Shown piece by piece: positions 35,056 through 43,730 of a stretch of 64,000 nt of DNA. Position 1 is the first letter of the stretch; every line of letters starts with the position of its first letter. The position numbers and the translations under genes were made by a program. Source of the DNA: Azospirillum sp. RU38E (lineage in GTDB: Bacteria > Pseudomonadota > Alphaproteobacteria > Azospirillales > Azospirillaceae); NCBI RefSeq assembly GCF_900188385.1, contig NZ_FZOI01000009.1:62001-126000 (forward strand), read 5' to 3'. The notes under the pieces were generated by a model, which searched no databases, had not been told where the DNA came from, and saw only the letters and a program-made list of their open reading frames with translations.

Positions 35056-35118
35056 TGTGCTGTATCGGCGGTGTGAATGCCGGATTCTGGCGCTTTCAGC
35101 CCCGGTCGCGCTGGTGGC

Positions 35119-35139
35119 ACTGTTAACGGTGTGAACAGT
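35119..35139. promoter_or_regulatory. Inverted repeat, candidate activator binding site
   Basis: ACTGTT (35119-35124) and AACAGT (35134-35139) form an inverted repeat with a 9-base spacer. It is about 65-85 bases upstream of the -24 element at 35055, which is the usual place for an enhancer bound by an NtrC-family activator. It also lies 20 bases before the kinase gene, so it might autoregulate that operon. Confidence 0.45.
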
Positions 35140-35158
35140 TCCTGGTAGGATGCTGTCA

Positions 35159-36994
35159 ATGATGTTTACAGAAACCATGCTCCCCACCCTGTTCTATGTC
35201 GGTGCCCTGCTGCTGTCGGCGCTGGCCGGTATCGGGCTGGCTTTGCTGTTGCTGCTGAAGGCAGCCCCGGTGCCGGGGGCGCGTCTGCTTGCCCTGTTCC
35301 TGGTTGGTGTGGCGGCCTGGAGCGGCGGGCAGGCCTTGCCGCCCCTGTTCGGGCCGGTCAGCGATGGGGTGGTCGGTCTGCTGTTGGCGCTGGCGCCGCT
35401 GCCGTCCGCGGTGTTTGTGCATCTGGTGCTGGCCTTCGTGCGCTGCGGGGCCACGGGGCCGCTGGTGCGCGCCGCCTATGGGCTGGCGGCGGCGGCGACG
35501 GTTCTGGGCCTGCTCGCCGATCCGGGTCAGGTGGTGGCATGGCGCGATTTTCGCGGTGTCTTCATCCCCAGCACCGCCGGCTGGGGGGTGATCGGCATCT
35601 GCGGGTTATTGTCGGTGGCCGGGCATCTGCGGCTGTTCAAGGGCTGGCTGGACCTGACGGGCCTGCGGCGGCGGCAGGCGGCAGCCATCTGCTGTTCCAG
35701 CCTGATCGGGCTGATCAGCCTGATCGGTTTCGCCTTCCCGCCCCTGGGCATCGATGCCTATCCCTGGCCCGTGCTCGGCCTGCCGCTTTATTCGGTGGCG
35801 CTGGTCTATGGCATTCTGCGCTATCAGCTGATGGATGTGAACCTGTGGGCGCGCCGGATGCTGGTCTGGCTGCTGCTGATGGGGTTGATGGCGGCGGCTG
35901 CCACGCTGGTAATGGCGCTTCCGCTGGCGGCAGACACGCCGTTTGCCGGTGTGGAGACCTGGCTGCTGATGATGGCAATGAGCTTCATCACGCTCGCCAT
36001 CTGGCGGCCTTTGCGTTTCATCGCCGATCGTCTGGTCTTTCCCGGCGGAGAGGTTTCGGGGGTTGACCTGGAACGGTGGCGGGAGGATTTGGCAGCGCCC
36101 GCCGACTGGCCGGCGCTGCTGGATCGGGCCTCGGCGCGGATCGGTGGGCGTCTGGGGCTGCCGGTCGCTGTGCGCCTGAAGGAAGCAGAGGGGCCGGTTC
36201 CCGCCCTTATCCTGTCGCGGGATGTGCGGGGCTGGCGTTGCGATCTGGTCGGCTGGCAGGATGCACCGCCCGGCCCCCGCCACGCGGCCGGCCTGTTCGC
36301 CGGCTGCCTGGCGGAGGCGGCGGGACGGCTGGACCGGGCGGAAGCGCTGGCCAGGGCGGAGCGGGAACGCCAACGGGAAGCGCGATTGGTCGAGCTTGGT
36401 CAATTGGCCGCCACGGTGGCACACGATTTGCGCAATCCGCTGAACATCATCACCATGGCCGCCACCGGCGCCCCGCCGGAGATACGGGCCGACATCGCCG
36501 AACAGGTGGGCCGCATGGAAATGCTGGTGCGCGACGTCATGGATTATGCCGGGACCGCCCGGCTGGATCGCCGCACCCTGTCGGTGGCGGATGCCGTGGC
36601 GCTGGCCTTGTCGGGGCTGCCGGGGCTGCGGGTGGAAACCAGCATCGACCCGGCATTGTCCGTTCAGGCTGACCCGCGCCGGCTGCGCCAGATGCTGGTC
36701 AACCTGCTGGAAAACGCCGCCGCCCATGGTCAGCGTCTGGCTGTGATAGCGGAGCGGGTGGGGAGTGCCGTGCGCATCCATGTGTGCGATGACGGCCCGG
36801 GCGTTCCCGCCGACATCCGTGACCGGCTGTTCCAGCCCTTCGTATCGCGCCGGCCCGGCGGCACGGGCCTGGGCCTGGCCATCGTCGCCCGCATCATGGA
36901 GGCCCATGGCGGAACGGTGGCGCTGGGCGACCGGTCGGGCTGGTCCACCTGCCTGACCCTGACCTTTCCTGATGACAGGGAGAACCGGATATGA
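35159..36994 (+). CDS. Membrane sensor histidine kinase
   Basis: 611 residues. Residues 1-~285 contain about eight membrane helices with no evident periplasmic sensor domain, so the signal may be sensed in the membrane. A linker at ~300-400 precedes the dimerisation domain with phospho-acceptor His at ~422 (ATVAHDLRNPLNIITMAA). The ATPase domain has N-box LLENAAAHG, CDDGPGVP, FQPFVSRRPGGTGLGLAIV and a late GG segment. It phosphorylates the next-encoded NtrC-type regulator; the genes overlap by 4 bases (ATGA). ATG 35159 is chosen with AGGA 8 bases upstream; 35162 and 35150 are alternatives. The ligand is unknown. Confidence 0.9.
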   Translation: MMFTETMLPTLFYVGALLLSALAGIGLALLLLLKAAPVPGARLLALFLVGVAAWSGGQALPPLFGPVSDGVVGLLLALAPLPSAVFVHLVLAFVRCGATGPLVRAAYGLAAAATVLGLLADPGQVVAWRDFRGVFIPSTAGWGVIGICGLLSVAGHLRLFKGWLDLTGLRRRQAAAICCSSLIGLISLIGFAFPPLGIDAYPWPVLGLPLYSVALVYGILRYQLMDVNLWARRMLVWLLLMGLMAAAATLVMALPLAADTPFAGVETWLLMMAMSFITLAIWRPLRFIADRLVFPGGEVSGVDLERWREDLAAPADWPALLDRASARIGGRLGLPVAVRLKEAEGPVPALILSRDVRGWRCDLVGWQDAPPGPRHAAGLFAGCLAEAAGRLDRAEALARAERERQREARLVELGQLAATVAHDLRNPLNIITMAATGAPPEIRADIAEQVGRMEMLVRDVMDYAGTARLDRRTLSVADAVALALSGLPGLRVETSIDPALSVQADPRRLRQMLVNLLENAAAHGQRLAVIAERVGSAVRIHVCDDGPGVPADIRDRLFQPFVSRRPGGTGLGLAIVARIMEAHGGTVALGDRSGWSTCLTLTFPDDRENRI

Positions 36995-38355
36995 ACCCGT
37001 CGCGCATCCTGCTGGTTGATGACGAGCCGGCATTCCAGCGCCTGGGCGCCGCCTGGCTGCGCGCTGCCGGCCATGCGGTGGAGGTGGCGGGCGACGGGGC
37101 GGCGGCGCAAACTGCCTTCCGTCGGCAGCCGGCCGATCTGGTCCTGCTGGACCTGTCGATGCCGCCGCACCATGACCCCGTGGCGGGACTGGAGCTGATA
37201 TCCGGTTTCGCGCCGGCCCCCGTGGTGGTGATCACCGGCCATGCCGACCATGCACTGGCGCTGAAGGCGGTGGAGCGCGGCGCCTGGGATTTCCTGGGCA
37301 AGCCGCTGGACCCCGACCTGCTGCGCGTTGTGGTCGACCGGGGGTTGGAGCGTGGGCGGCTGGTTGCCGAACTGCGACGCCTGCGTGAAATGGCCGGGGC
37401 GGCCGACGATCTGGGGATTGTCGGGACCAGCCCCGCCCTGGCCCGCCTGCGTGATCTGGTGCGCCGCATTGCGCCGACGCAGCTTTCCGTTCTGGTGCTG
37501 GGCCCCAGCGGGACCGGCAAGGAGCTGGTGGCCCGCGCCCTGCATGATGGCGGCCCCCGGCGCGATCAGCCCTTCGTCACCGTCCATTGCGGCGCCATTC
37601 CCGCCGAATTGCTGGAAAGTGAGCTGTTCGGTCACCTGAAGGGCAGTTTCACCGGTGCCCATGCCGACCGGCCGGGTCTGGTGGAAACCGCCCATCGCGG
37701 CACGCTGTTCCTGGATGAGGTGGGGGAGATGCCACCGCCTATGCAGGTGAAGCTGCTGCGCTTTTTACAGGAAGGCACCTATCAGCCGGTCGGTGGACGG
37801 GAGCCGCGCCAGGCCGATGTCCGCATCGTTGCCGCCACCCATCGTGATCTGGAAGCGATGGTGAGCGAGGGCACTTTCCGTGAAGATCTCTATTATCGGC
37901 TGAAGGGCATGGTGCTGCGCACCCCGTCTCTGTCGGAACGGCCGGAGGATGTGCCCGTGCTGGCCACCCTGTTCCTGCGCCGCGTGTCGGGCGGGGGCGC
38001 ACGCTTCACCCCCGACGCGCTCGACTGGCTGGGGGCCCGCGACTGGCGGGGCAATGTGCGTGAATTGCGGGCCCTGGTGGAATGCGCCGTTGCCCTGGCG
38101 GGGCCGGGAGAGGCCGAGGAGCGCTTGCTTGATGCGGCTGATCTGGCTTTTGCCGCTGGGGAGGAAGCCCGAATGCCGACCGCTGCCGCCACCTCCAACC
38201 GCCTTACACTGGATCAGCAGGTGGCGGCGCTGGAACACCGGCTGATCACCCAGGCACTGGAAGAGGTCGGGCATAACCATACCCATGCGGCCCGGCTTCT
38301 GGGCCTGTCGCGCGTGGGTCTGTTGAAGAAGATGGACCGGATGGGGTTGCGATGA
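36991..38355 (+). CDS. NtrC-family sigma-54 response regulator
   Basis: 454 residues in three parts. The receiver domain covers 1-~120, with acidic pocket DDE at 10-12 and phospho-acceptor D54. The AAA+ domain covers ~140-370, with Walker A GPSGTGKE at 171-178, Walker [13 protein letters not shown] and the arginine/sensor segment [12 protein letters not shown] Fis-type helix-turn-helix ends the protein ([23 protein letters not shown]). The sigma-54 contact loop reads GSFTGA (218-223) instead of GAFTGA. It is phosphorylated by the kinase encoded upstream and probably acts on the sigma-54-like promoter at 35040 of the divergent membrane operon. Four-base overlaps on both sides indicate one operon. 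Confidence 0.93.
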   Translation: MNPSRILLVDDEPAFQRLGAAWLRAAGHAVEVAGDGAAAQTAFRRQPADLVLLDLSMPPHHDPVAGLELISGFAPAPVVVITGHADHALALKAVERGAWDFLGKPLDPDLLRVVVDRGLERGRLVAELRRLREMAGAADDLGIVGTSPALARLRDLVRRIAPTQLSVLVLGPSGTGKELVARALHDGGPRRDQPFVTVHCGAIPAELLESELFGHLKGSFTGAHADRPGLVETAHRGTLFLDEVGEMPPPMQVKLLRFLQEGTYQPVGGREPRQADVRIVAATHRDLEAMVSEGTFREDLYYRLKGMVLRTPSLSERPEDVPVLATLFLRRVSGGGARFTPDALDWLGARDWRGNVRELRALVECAVALAGPGEAEERLLDAADLAFAAGEEARMPTAAATSNRLTLDQQVAALEHRLITQALEEVGHNHTHAARLLGLSRVGLLKKMDRMGLR

Positions 38356-38798
38356 GCGATACAAACCATGACATGCCCGACCCCGCCATTCTGCCGCGGC
38401 TGTTGGCCGGGCCGACCTGCCTGTTCGATGGGGTGTGCAACCTGTGCAACGGATCGGTCCGTTTCATCCTGGCGACGGAAGCTGACCACGAAATCCTTTT
38501 CGTGGCCATACAATCGCCGGTGGGCAGGGCGGTGCTGGAAGCTGTTGGTATGCCGCATCTGACCAACAGCTTCGTCTATATTGATGAAAGCGTGGTTTCC
38601 TTGCGGTCGATGGCGGCCTTTCATCTGGCCCGACGGTTGCGGGCGCCCTGGTCATGGCTGAGGCTGTTCCGGCTGTTGCCGACAAGGCTCACGGATTGGC
38701 TCTATGATCGGCTTGCCGACAATCGCTACCGCCTGTTCGGCAAGCGCGACCTGTGCCTGATACCATCGCCCAGCCAGTCGGAGCGCTTTCTCCATTGA
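38352..38798 (+). CDS. DCC-family thiol-disulfide oxidoreductase-like protein (DUF393)
   Basis: 148 residues. CLFDGVCNLCNG at 23-34 carries the D..C..C motif (D26, C29, C32) that names the DCC family, a thioredoxin-like group. Later parts (FVYIDESVVSLRSMAAFHLARRL, YDRLADNRYRLFGK) fit it too. No signal peptide. It overlaps the response regulator gene by 4 bases. DCC proteins often accompany SDR-DoxX, DUF2269 and DUF4166 genes, which here form the divergent operon, so all these products probably belong to one membrane-linked redox function. Confidence 0.88.
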   Translation: MSDTNHDMPDPAILPRLLAGPTCLFDGVCNLCNGSVRFILATEADHEILFVAIQSPVGRAVLEAVGMPHLTNSFVYIDESVVSLRSMAAFHLARRLRAPWSWLRLFRLLPTRLTDWLYDRLADNRYRLFGKRDLCLIPSPSQSERFLH

Positions 38799-38833
38799 GA
38801 TCGGGGCGATCCGCTTTAATCACGGGACCGTGC

Positions 38834-38876
38834 GGCCTTCCGAAGTATGGGCATTTTGCCCTCACCTTGGAAGGCC
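38834..38876. terminator. Stem-loop between convergent genes
   Basis: GGCCTTCC (38834-38841) pairs with GGAAGGCC (38869-38876), and an inner hairpin GGGCA-TTT-TGCCC lies at 38849-38861. It sits between the stops of the DCC gene and the leftward AT-rich gene and may end either transcript. Confidence 0.4.
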
Positions 38877-38947
38877 AGCGACGGGATCGTCACAGACCGA
38901 AAAACACCGACTGCGCCAAATGATGTGCATGAGCGATAAGATGAATC

Positions 38948-39577
38948 TCACCAATCATCACCGCCAGTACCAACAACAACTGTTGGATCAAAAATGTAAA
39001 CGCGCGTAAATAGCTCTTGAGTTTCAAGATTTTTTTGCTGAACAGACAAATATCCCGACAATTGCCAAACCGCGTCACCATCTACAACATCAAATACTTT
39101 CGGATACATAGAAATTGTTGCGACCGCATTATCTTTTTCTTGATTTTCTTTAGATGGCATAATTTTTACATTCGGCTCATCCATAGGCTGCCAGTCGTTT
39201 GTAATAATTCCAGCACTTTCCACTTTAAAAAGCGATAACGCGCTCTGCCTTATATTTCCCGCCGGCACGGAAACAAAAACAAGATCTGTTACTGTAAACC
39301 CAGGATTAATAACGATGCCTTGGTTTTCTTCAAAATTATTTCGTATAAACTCCCATGAATATGTCGCCTGAATGTTGACATGCATTTTTGAATTTTTTTC
39401 TAAGTGATATGTTCCCGCGAATTTGCCAGTTTTCTGAAGTACGGATTCCCTACAATGGGAAATATCATGGCAAGCAGGATCATAAATTGTAATATCATAG
39501 CGCAAACATGTACTTTTTTGTTGCAAATCAAATTCAAGATGGAGCACATATTCCTTGATTTGTTCCGTTTCTGACAT
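38948..39577 (-). CDS. Unknown AT-rich orphan protein
   Basis: 209 residues of unrecognised family. The coding sequence is clearly richer in A/T than all its neighbours, which suggests recent acquisition. The protein is predicted mainly beta-strand by its alternating pattern (TYSWEFIRNN, GFTVTDLVFVSVPAG, AVWQLSGYLSVQQ), lacks a signal peptide and ends in VYIFDPTVVVGTGGDDW. AAGGAT lies 6 bases before the ATG at 39577, and the gene starts 4 nt after the kinase gene stop, so the two are cotranscribed. It may be an effector or target of that kinase. No function can be assigned. Confidence 0.7.
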   Translation of the reverse strand: MSETEQIKEYVLHLEFDLQQKSTCLRYDITIYDPACHDISHCRESVLQKTGKFAGTYHLEKNSKMHVNIQATYSWEFIRNNFEENQGIVINPGFTVTDLVFVSVPAGNIRQSALSLFKVESAGIITNDWQPMDEPNVKIMPSKENQEKDNAVATISMYPKVFDVVDGDAVWQLSGYLSVQQKNLETQELFTRVYIFDPTVVVGTGGDDW

Positions 39578-39581
39578 GATT

Positions 39582-41741
39582 CTATCCTTGTATCAGGGAT
39601 TGTTGATATTTCCGGTCCAGGCGTAACTTTGCCAGTTCTGGTTCACTGTTGATTTCATCCTGCGCGTATCCGGCCTTCCGTGCCTGGGCAAGCAGGGTCA
39701 GGGCAGCCTCACGCTGCCCCAGGATTTCGTTTGTCACCGCTGCATCGAACAGGATTGCCGCCGTCGGGGCAGCCAGGGCCGTTTCCAGGGCTGCAAGGGC
39801 CGGCTTCTGCTCCCCCAATTTCGCGTAATAGAGGGCTGCCTTAATGTTGTAGATGGGGTCCTTTGGGCGGGCCTTCAGCTTTGGTTCCAGATAGCGTAGA
39901 GCCAGACGGTAGGCATTGCGCGCCTCCTCCTCCTTGCCGGCGGTCCAGCGGTAGGCATCGCCCAGATTGCCCCACACCAAATATCGCTGGCCATTACCTT
40001 CAAGCCGGAGAAGGCTTTCAAACGCTTCAGCAGCCTGGGGGTATTGGCCCAGGAAATAGAGGTAGCTACCCAGGTTGTTGTAGAGCATGGCATCAGGGCG
40101 AACGCGCAGGCCCTGTTGGATCGTGCCAATAGCATCACTTGTCCGGCCCTGCATGTGCTGGGCGGCGCTGAGATTGGCGTAGCCGATAGCGCTATCGGGG
40201 GCCACGGCAATACTGCGCCGGAACTCTGCCTCCGCCTTGGCATAGTCGGCACGGTCGAAGTAAATCCGACCAATCTCGTCATGGAAGAGGCGGTAATTGG
40301 GGTCTATCTCGATGCCCCGGAGGCTGGTTGCAATGGCATCATCCAGCCGCCCGTCGGTCCGGTAGAGCCGCGCCAGACCTTCCAGCCCCAACAGGTTCCC
40401 CTTGTCAAGGGACTGGGCTATCTCGAAATGCCGATAGGCGGCGGCAGCGTTGTGGGCGTAACTTTCAGCCCAGGCGACGGCGATATGGGCCAAGGCCAGC
40501 TGGCTGTCCAGAGAAAGGGCCAGCCGTGCCGCTGCATCCGCCTGCTTCAGGACGGCAGGGTCAGGCTGCTGCGCCGTATAACGGCGGAAAAGGGCCAAGC
40601 TTAATCCGGCCGTGGCGGCTGCATTTTGTGGGTCCCGGGCCAGCACCATTTGAAAGTTGCTGACGGCCGCATCGATGGCCCCCCGATCCTCGAAGCGATA
40701 AAGATGCCCCATCGCCTGGGTAACCATGGACTGGATGCTGCGGGGCGGCATTTCCGGCAGCAGGTCCTTATCAGCAGCCAGCCATAAGGCCAGCAACAGC
40801 ACTCCCCCTGCCCCCGCCGCCGCCGCGGACCGGCGCCACCGCCACGCCCCGGTAAAACGCAGGTGGCCAACCCGTTGCCACCAGGGCGGGGACACAATGA
40901 CGGCCTCCTTGCCCAGCAGGGCATCAAGCCTGGCGCGCACATCCCCCATGGAGGAAATCCGCCTGGCAGGGTCCGGCTCCATCATGCGGGCAACCAGATC
41001 GCAGAGCGCTGAGGGCAAATCCGGACACAGGGTCTGCAGCGGGTCCGGCCGCCCATTGAGAATACGCTGCATCACAGCGGCGGCATTGCTGGCCGCAAAG
41101 GCGCGCTGGCCGCTCAACATCTCGAACAGCACGGCACCGAAAGCAAAAATGTCGGAACGGATGTCAGGCTGGGCCCCCATGAACAGTTCAGGAGCCATAT
41201 AGCTGGTCGTACCCCTGCCGACACTGTCGCCCGGGTCGGCACCAGTGCCCAGCGTACCCTGGGTATCGGCCAGCAGGGACAAGCGCGCCAGACCGAAATC
41301 AACCAGCAACGGCCGGAACTGTCGATCCAGGATGATGTTCCCGGGTTTGATATCGGCATGGATCACCCCGGCCCGATGTGCCGCCGCCAGCGCATCCGCC
41401 AATTGTCGCGCCATTGCCAGCGCCGTCGGCAATGGCAGCCGCCCATCACGCAGCCTGCTGGCCAAGGCTTCCCCGTCAATATGCTCCATCACCAGGAATG
41501 TGTGTTCGCCATCCTGGCCGAGATCAAAAATGGTCACGATATTGGGATGGCTGAGCCGTGCCAGCGCCCGCGCTTCCTGCAGGTGGGTGTTCATATCGGC
41601 CACGGCCGCATCGCTTGCACGCAAAAGCTTCAAGGCAACCGTCCGGTTCAGCACACGGTCCCACGCCTCCAGCACGGTGCCGTAGGTGCCGGAACCGATG
41701 GTGCGCTCAATCCGGTACTTGCCTATCGTCTGTGCGAGCAT
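39582..41741 (-). CDS. Ser/Thr protein kinase with transmembrane helix and TPR region
   Basis: 719 residues. Hanks-type kinase domain at ~9-275: glycine loop GSGTYG (16-21), catalytic lysine K38, catalytic loop HADIKPGN (128-135), DFG (148-150), SYMAPE at 180-185 and SDIFAFG. The usual HRD is HAD here, so it belongs to the non-RD-like kinases. A single membrane helix lies at ~305-322. Residues ~335-715 are TPR-like helical repeats (for example GYANLSAAQHMQGRTSDAIGTIQQGL), which bind partner proteins. Start chosen at ATG 41741, where the kinase domain begins; GTG 41768 is possible. It is divergent from an FHA-containing sigma-54 activator, a natural phospho-binding partner. Confidence 0.92.
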   Translation of the reverse strand: MLAQTIGKYRIERTIGSGTYGTVLEAWDRVLNRTVALKLLRASDAAVADMNTHLQEARALARLSHPNIVTIFDLGQDGEHTFLVMEHIDGEALASRLRDGRLPLPTALAMARQLADALAAAHRAGVIHADIKPGNIILDRQFRPLLVDFGLARLSLLADTQGTLGTGADPGDSVGRGTTSYMAPELFMGAQPDIRSDIFAFGAVLFEMLSGQRAFAASNAAAVMQRILNGRPDPLQTLCPDLPSALCDLVARMMEPDPARRISSMGDVRARLDALLGKEAVIVSPPWWQRVGHLRFTGAWRWRRSAAAAGAGGVLLLALWLAADKDLLPEMPPRSIQSMVTQAMGHLYRFEDRGAIDAAVSNFQMVLARDPQNAAATAGLSLALFRRYTAQQPDPAVLKQADAAARLALSLDSQLALAHIAVAWAESYAHNAAAAYRHFEIAQSLDKGNLLGLEGLARLYRTDGRLDDAIATSLRGIEIDPNYRLFHDEIGRIYFDRADYAKAEAEFRRSIAVAPDSAIGYANLSAAQHMQGRTSDAIGTIQQGLRVRPDAMLYNNLGSYLYFLGQYPQAAEAFESLLRLEGNGQRYLVWGNLGDAYRWTAGKEEEARNAYRLALRYLEPKLKARPKDPIYNIKAALYYAKLGEQKPALAALETALAAPTAAILFDAAVTNEILGQREAALTLLAQARKAGYAQDEINSEPELAKLRLDRKYQQSLIQG

Positions 41742-41838
41742 AGGTATCTCAAGCAAAAGGATTTTCACCTAGGGCCGCGTCGCCAAGGGCGAACCCAGGA
41801 CTTTAGATTTCCAATTGGAACCTTTGATCCAGACTAAT

Positions 41839-41854
41839 AAAGTTATATAACTTT
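41839..41854. promoter_or_regulatory. 16-bp AT-rich palindrome between divergent kinase and activator genes
   Basis: AAAGTTATATAACTTT is a perfect 16-bp palindrome inside the 279-bp AT-rich divergent region (41742-42020). It is a candidate binding site for a regulator of both genes. The rest of the region is AT-rich with many TATA-like sequences and no recognisable gene. Confidence 0.45.
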
Positions 41855-42020
41855 GTCTATATATCTGTTACCACATAAAGAGACATTCTCGGCAATGCGG
41901 CAAGCAAGCCATCCTCTCTTCACCCCATATATGATTTTATGAAGAAAATTATATTTTATTTTCAACCATATACGTTAGAATGCAAAGTCGCACCGGCCCT
42001 GAAGAACCGATGGGGATACA

Positions 42021-43550
42021 ATGTCAGATACATTCCCAAACGATGCGACCGAAATGCCGATGTCCAAGACAAGCACGCATCCCGGTTGGCGTGATGCATC
42101 TGTCATGTGTGTGGCCATCGTCTGGCATCCAGAACCTGATCGGATAGGGATGCTTGCGCCGCTGACCGCGGGCAAGGGCGAGGTTTATCGCATCAGTCGC
42201 CATGAACCTTCATTTCGAACCGGGAACAATCAGGCACAAACCCCGCTGGCGGATCGGCATGTATCGCGGCAACCGCTGACGATCAGGCGGGTTGCCGCCC
42301 GGACCGTGGAAGTCACACGGCCGGACAGCCCGATGGCTGTATCGGTCAATGGCCGGCTGATTGAGCGTGCGACGACCGTCAGCCTTGATGAATTGGGAGA
42401 GGACATCATCATTTGCCTCTCCGACCGGATCATCTTGTCCATCTTCGAGACCGTTTTGCCGCTGCAAACCGATGCAGCCCGGCATGGGCTGATCGGCATC
42501 AGCAAGGGACTGCAACGGGCATGGGCCACGGTACGGCAGGGGGCGCCCACCCATCTGCCCATGCTATTGACCGGTGCCACCGGCACGGGGAAGGAACTGG
42601 TCGCATCCGCGATTCACGCCCTCAGCACCCGATCTGCGCAGAAGTTACATACGGTCAATATGGCGGCGTTATCCCCATCCCTGGCCCATGCAGAGCTGTT
42701 CGGGGCAACAGCCGGTGCCTATACCGGTGCCACGGTGGCGCGGATCGGGCTGTTCGCACAGGCCCATGGCGGCACCTTGTTTATGGACGAGATCGGCGAC
42801 GCTCCGAAAGAGGTGCAGCCGATGCTGCTGCGCGCGCTGGAAAATGGCGAATATCGCCGCCTGGGGGACACCAAGGCGCAGGTTGCCGACGTCCGCATCA
42901 TTTCGGCAACGGACAGATCTCTGGAGGCGGGTGATTTCAACCAGCCACTGCGGCACCGGCTGCAAGGTGTGGTGGTGCATCTTCCGCCCTTGCGCGATCG
43001 TCGTGTCGATATCGGCCTGCTGCTGCGGCACTTCCTGACCCGTCCGGAGACCAACCTTGGGAGCCGTGACCCAGCCACTGTCCCGGCCGGAGAGGTGCTG
43101 CCCTTGTTGCTGCATCCATGGCCAGGCAATATCCGTGAACTGGCCGGTGCGGCACGGCAGATGCGGATGGGGATGCCCGTGACCCTGAAACCTGTTGCGG
43201 CGCGTGCCGTCAATGAAATGTCGCAAGAGCCTGTCGCGGTGGCACCGTCCCCAACAGCGCGGCGCCACCGGGATCCGGCAACCGTAGACGATGCCGAAAT
43301 GGTGGGGGCGCTGACAGCCACGGAATGGAACATCAAGGCGGCTGCAATGCTTCTGAATGTTTCCCGCACAAGTCTTTACCGCTTGATGGAAAGATCCCCC
43401 AGCCTGAAGGAACCGGGCCTGTTGTCAGCCGACAAGGTAAAAGATGACATGCATCGTCGGACGAATGACGGGCACTCCGCCTGGGCTAGTAAGCTGAAAC
43501 CGTCGGGAGACAGCCTGCGACGACATCTTCGCCGCAGTGACATGCAATAG
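42021..43550 (+). CDS. FHA-domain sigma-54 activator
   Basis: 509 residues. The N-terminal part (~45-145) resembles an FHA phosphothreonine-binding domain: ISRHEPSF at 58-65, DRHVSRQPLTIRR at 78-90, and SVNGRLI are the usual FHA strand motifs, in degenerate form. The AAA+ domain follows, with Walker A GATGTGKE at 185-192, the sigma-54 loop GAYTGA at 232-237 (Tyr in place of Phe) and Walker B GTLFMDEIGD. The Fis-like HTH near 433-457 (EWNIKAAAMLLNVSRTSLYRLMER) binds DNA. A ~45-residue basic tail follows. No receiver domain, so control is probably by kinase phosphorylation through the FHA domain. Its neighbour is such a kinase. Confidence 0.88.
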   Translation: MSDTFPNDATEMPMSKTSTHPGWRDASVMCVAIVWHPEPDRIGMLAPLTAGKGEVYRISRHEPSFRTGNNQAQTPLADRHVSRQPLTIRRVAARTVEVTRPDSPMAVSVNGRLIERATTVSLDELGEDIIICLSDRIILSIFETVLPLQTDAARHGLIGISKGLQRAWATVRQGAPTHLPMLLTGATGTGKELVASAIHALSTRSAQKLHTVNMAALSPSLAHAELFGATAGAYTGATVARIGLFAQAHGGTLFMDEIGDAPKEVQPMLLRALENGEYRRLGDTKAQVADVRIISATDRSLEAGDFNQPLRHRLQGVVVHLPPLRDRRVDIGLLLRHFLTRPETNLGSRDPATVPAGEVLPLLLHPWPGNIRELAGAARQMRMGMPVTLKPVAARAVNEMSQEPVAVAPSPTARRHRDPATVDDAEMVGALTATEWNIKAAAMLLNVSRTSLYRLMERSPSLKEPGLLSADKVKDDMHRRTNDGHSAWASKLKPSGDSLRRHLRRSDMQ

Positions 43551-43730
43551 ATTTTACCCGCAATGTCCGCGCTGCGCCCTTCATGCCCCATGCCCTTTGG
43601 TATCAGTTCAGGTGGTGTAGTTTCAGGGGCTGCGTCAGTGTGACCTTCTCCGCACCCAACACCGCCATCCGCGCATCAGCGGATGGCGGCACGATAGGGA
43701 CCAGCCATCTTTTGCTCCCAAAAAACGAAA

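Noticed and set aside
35045-35060. TGGCATGCCATGTGCT on the + strand as a sigma-54 promoter for the kinase operon.
   Set aside because: The GG and GC elements are one base too close; the overlapping minus-strand match has correct spacing.
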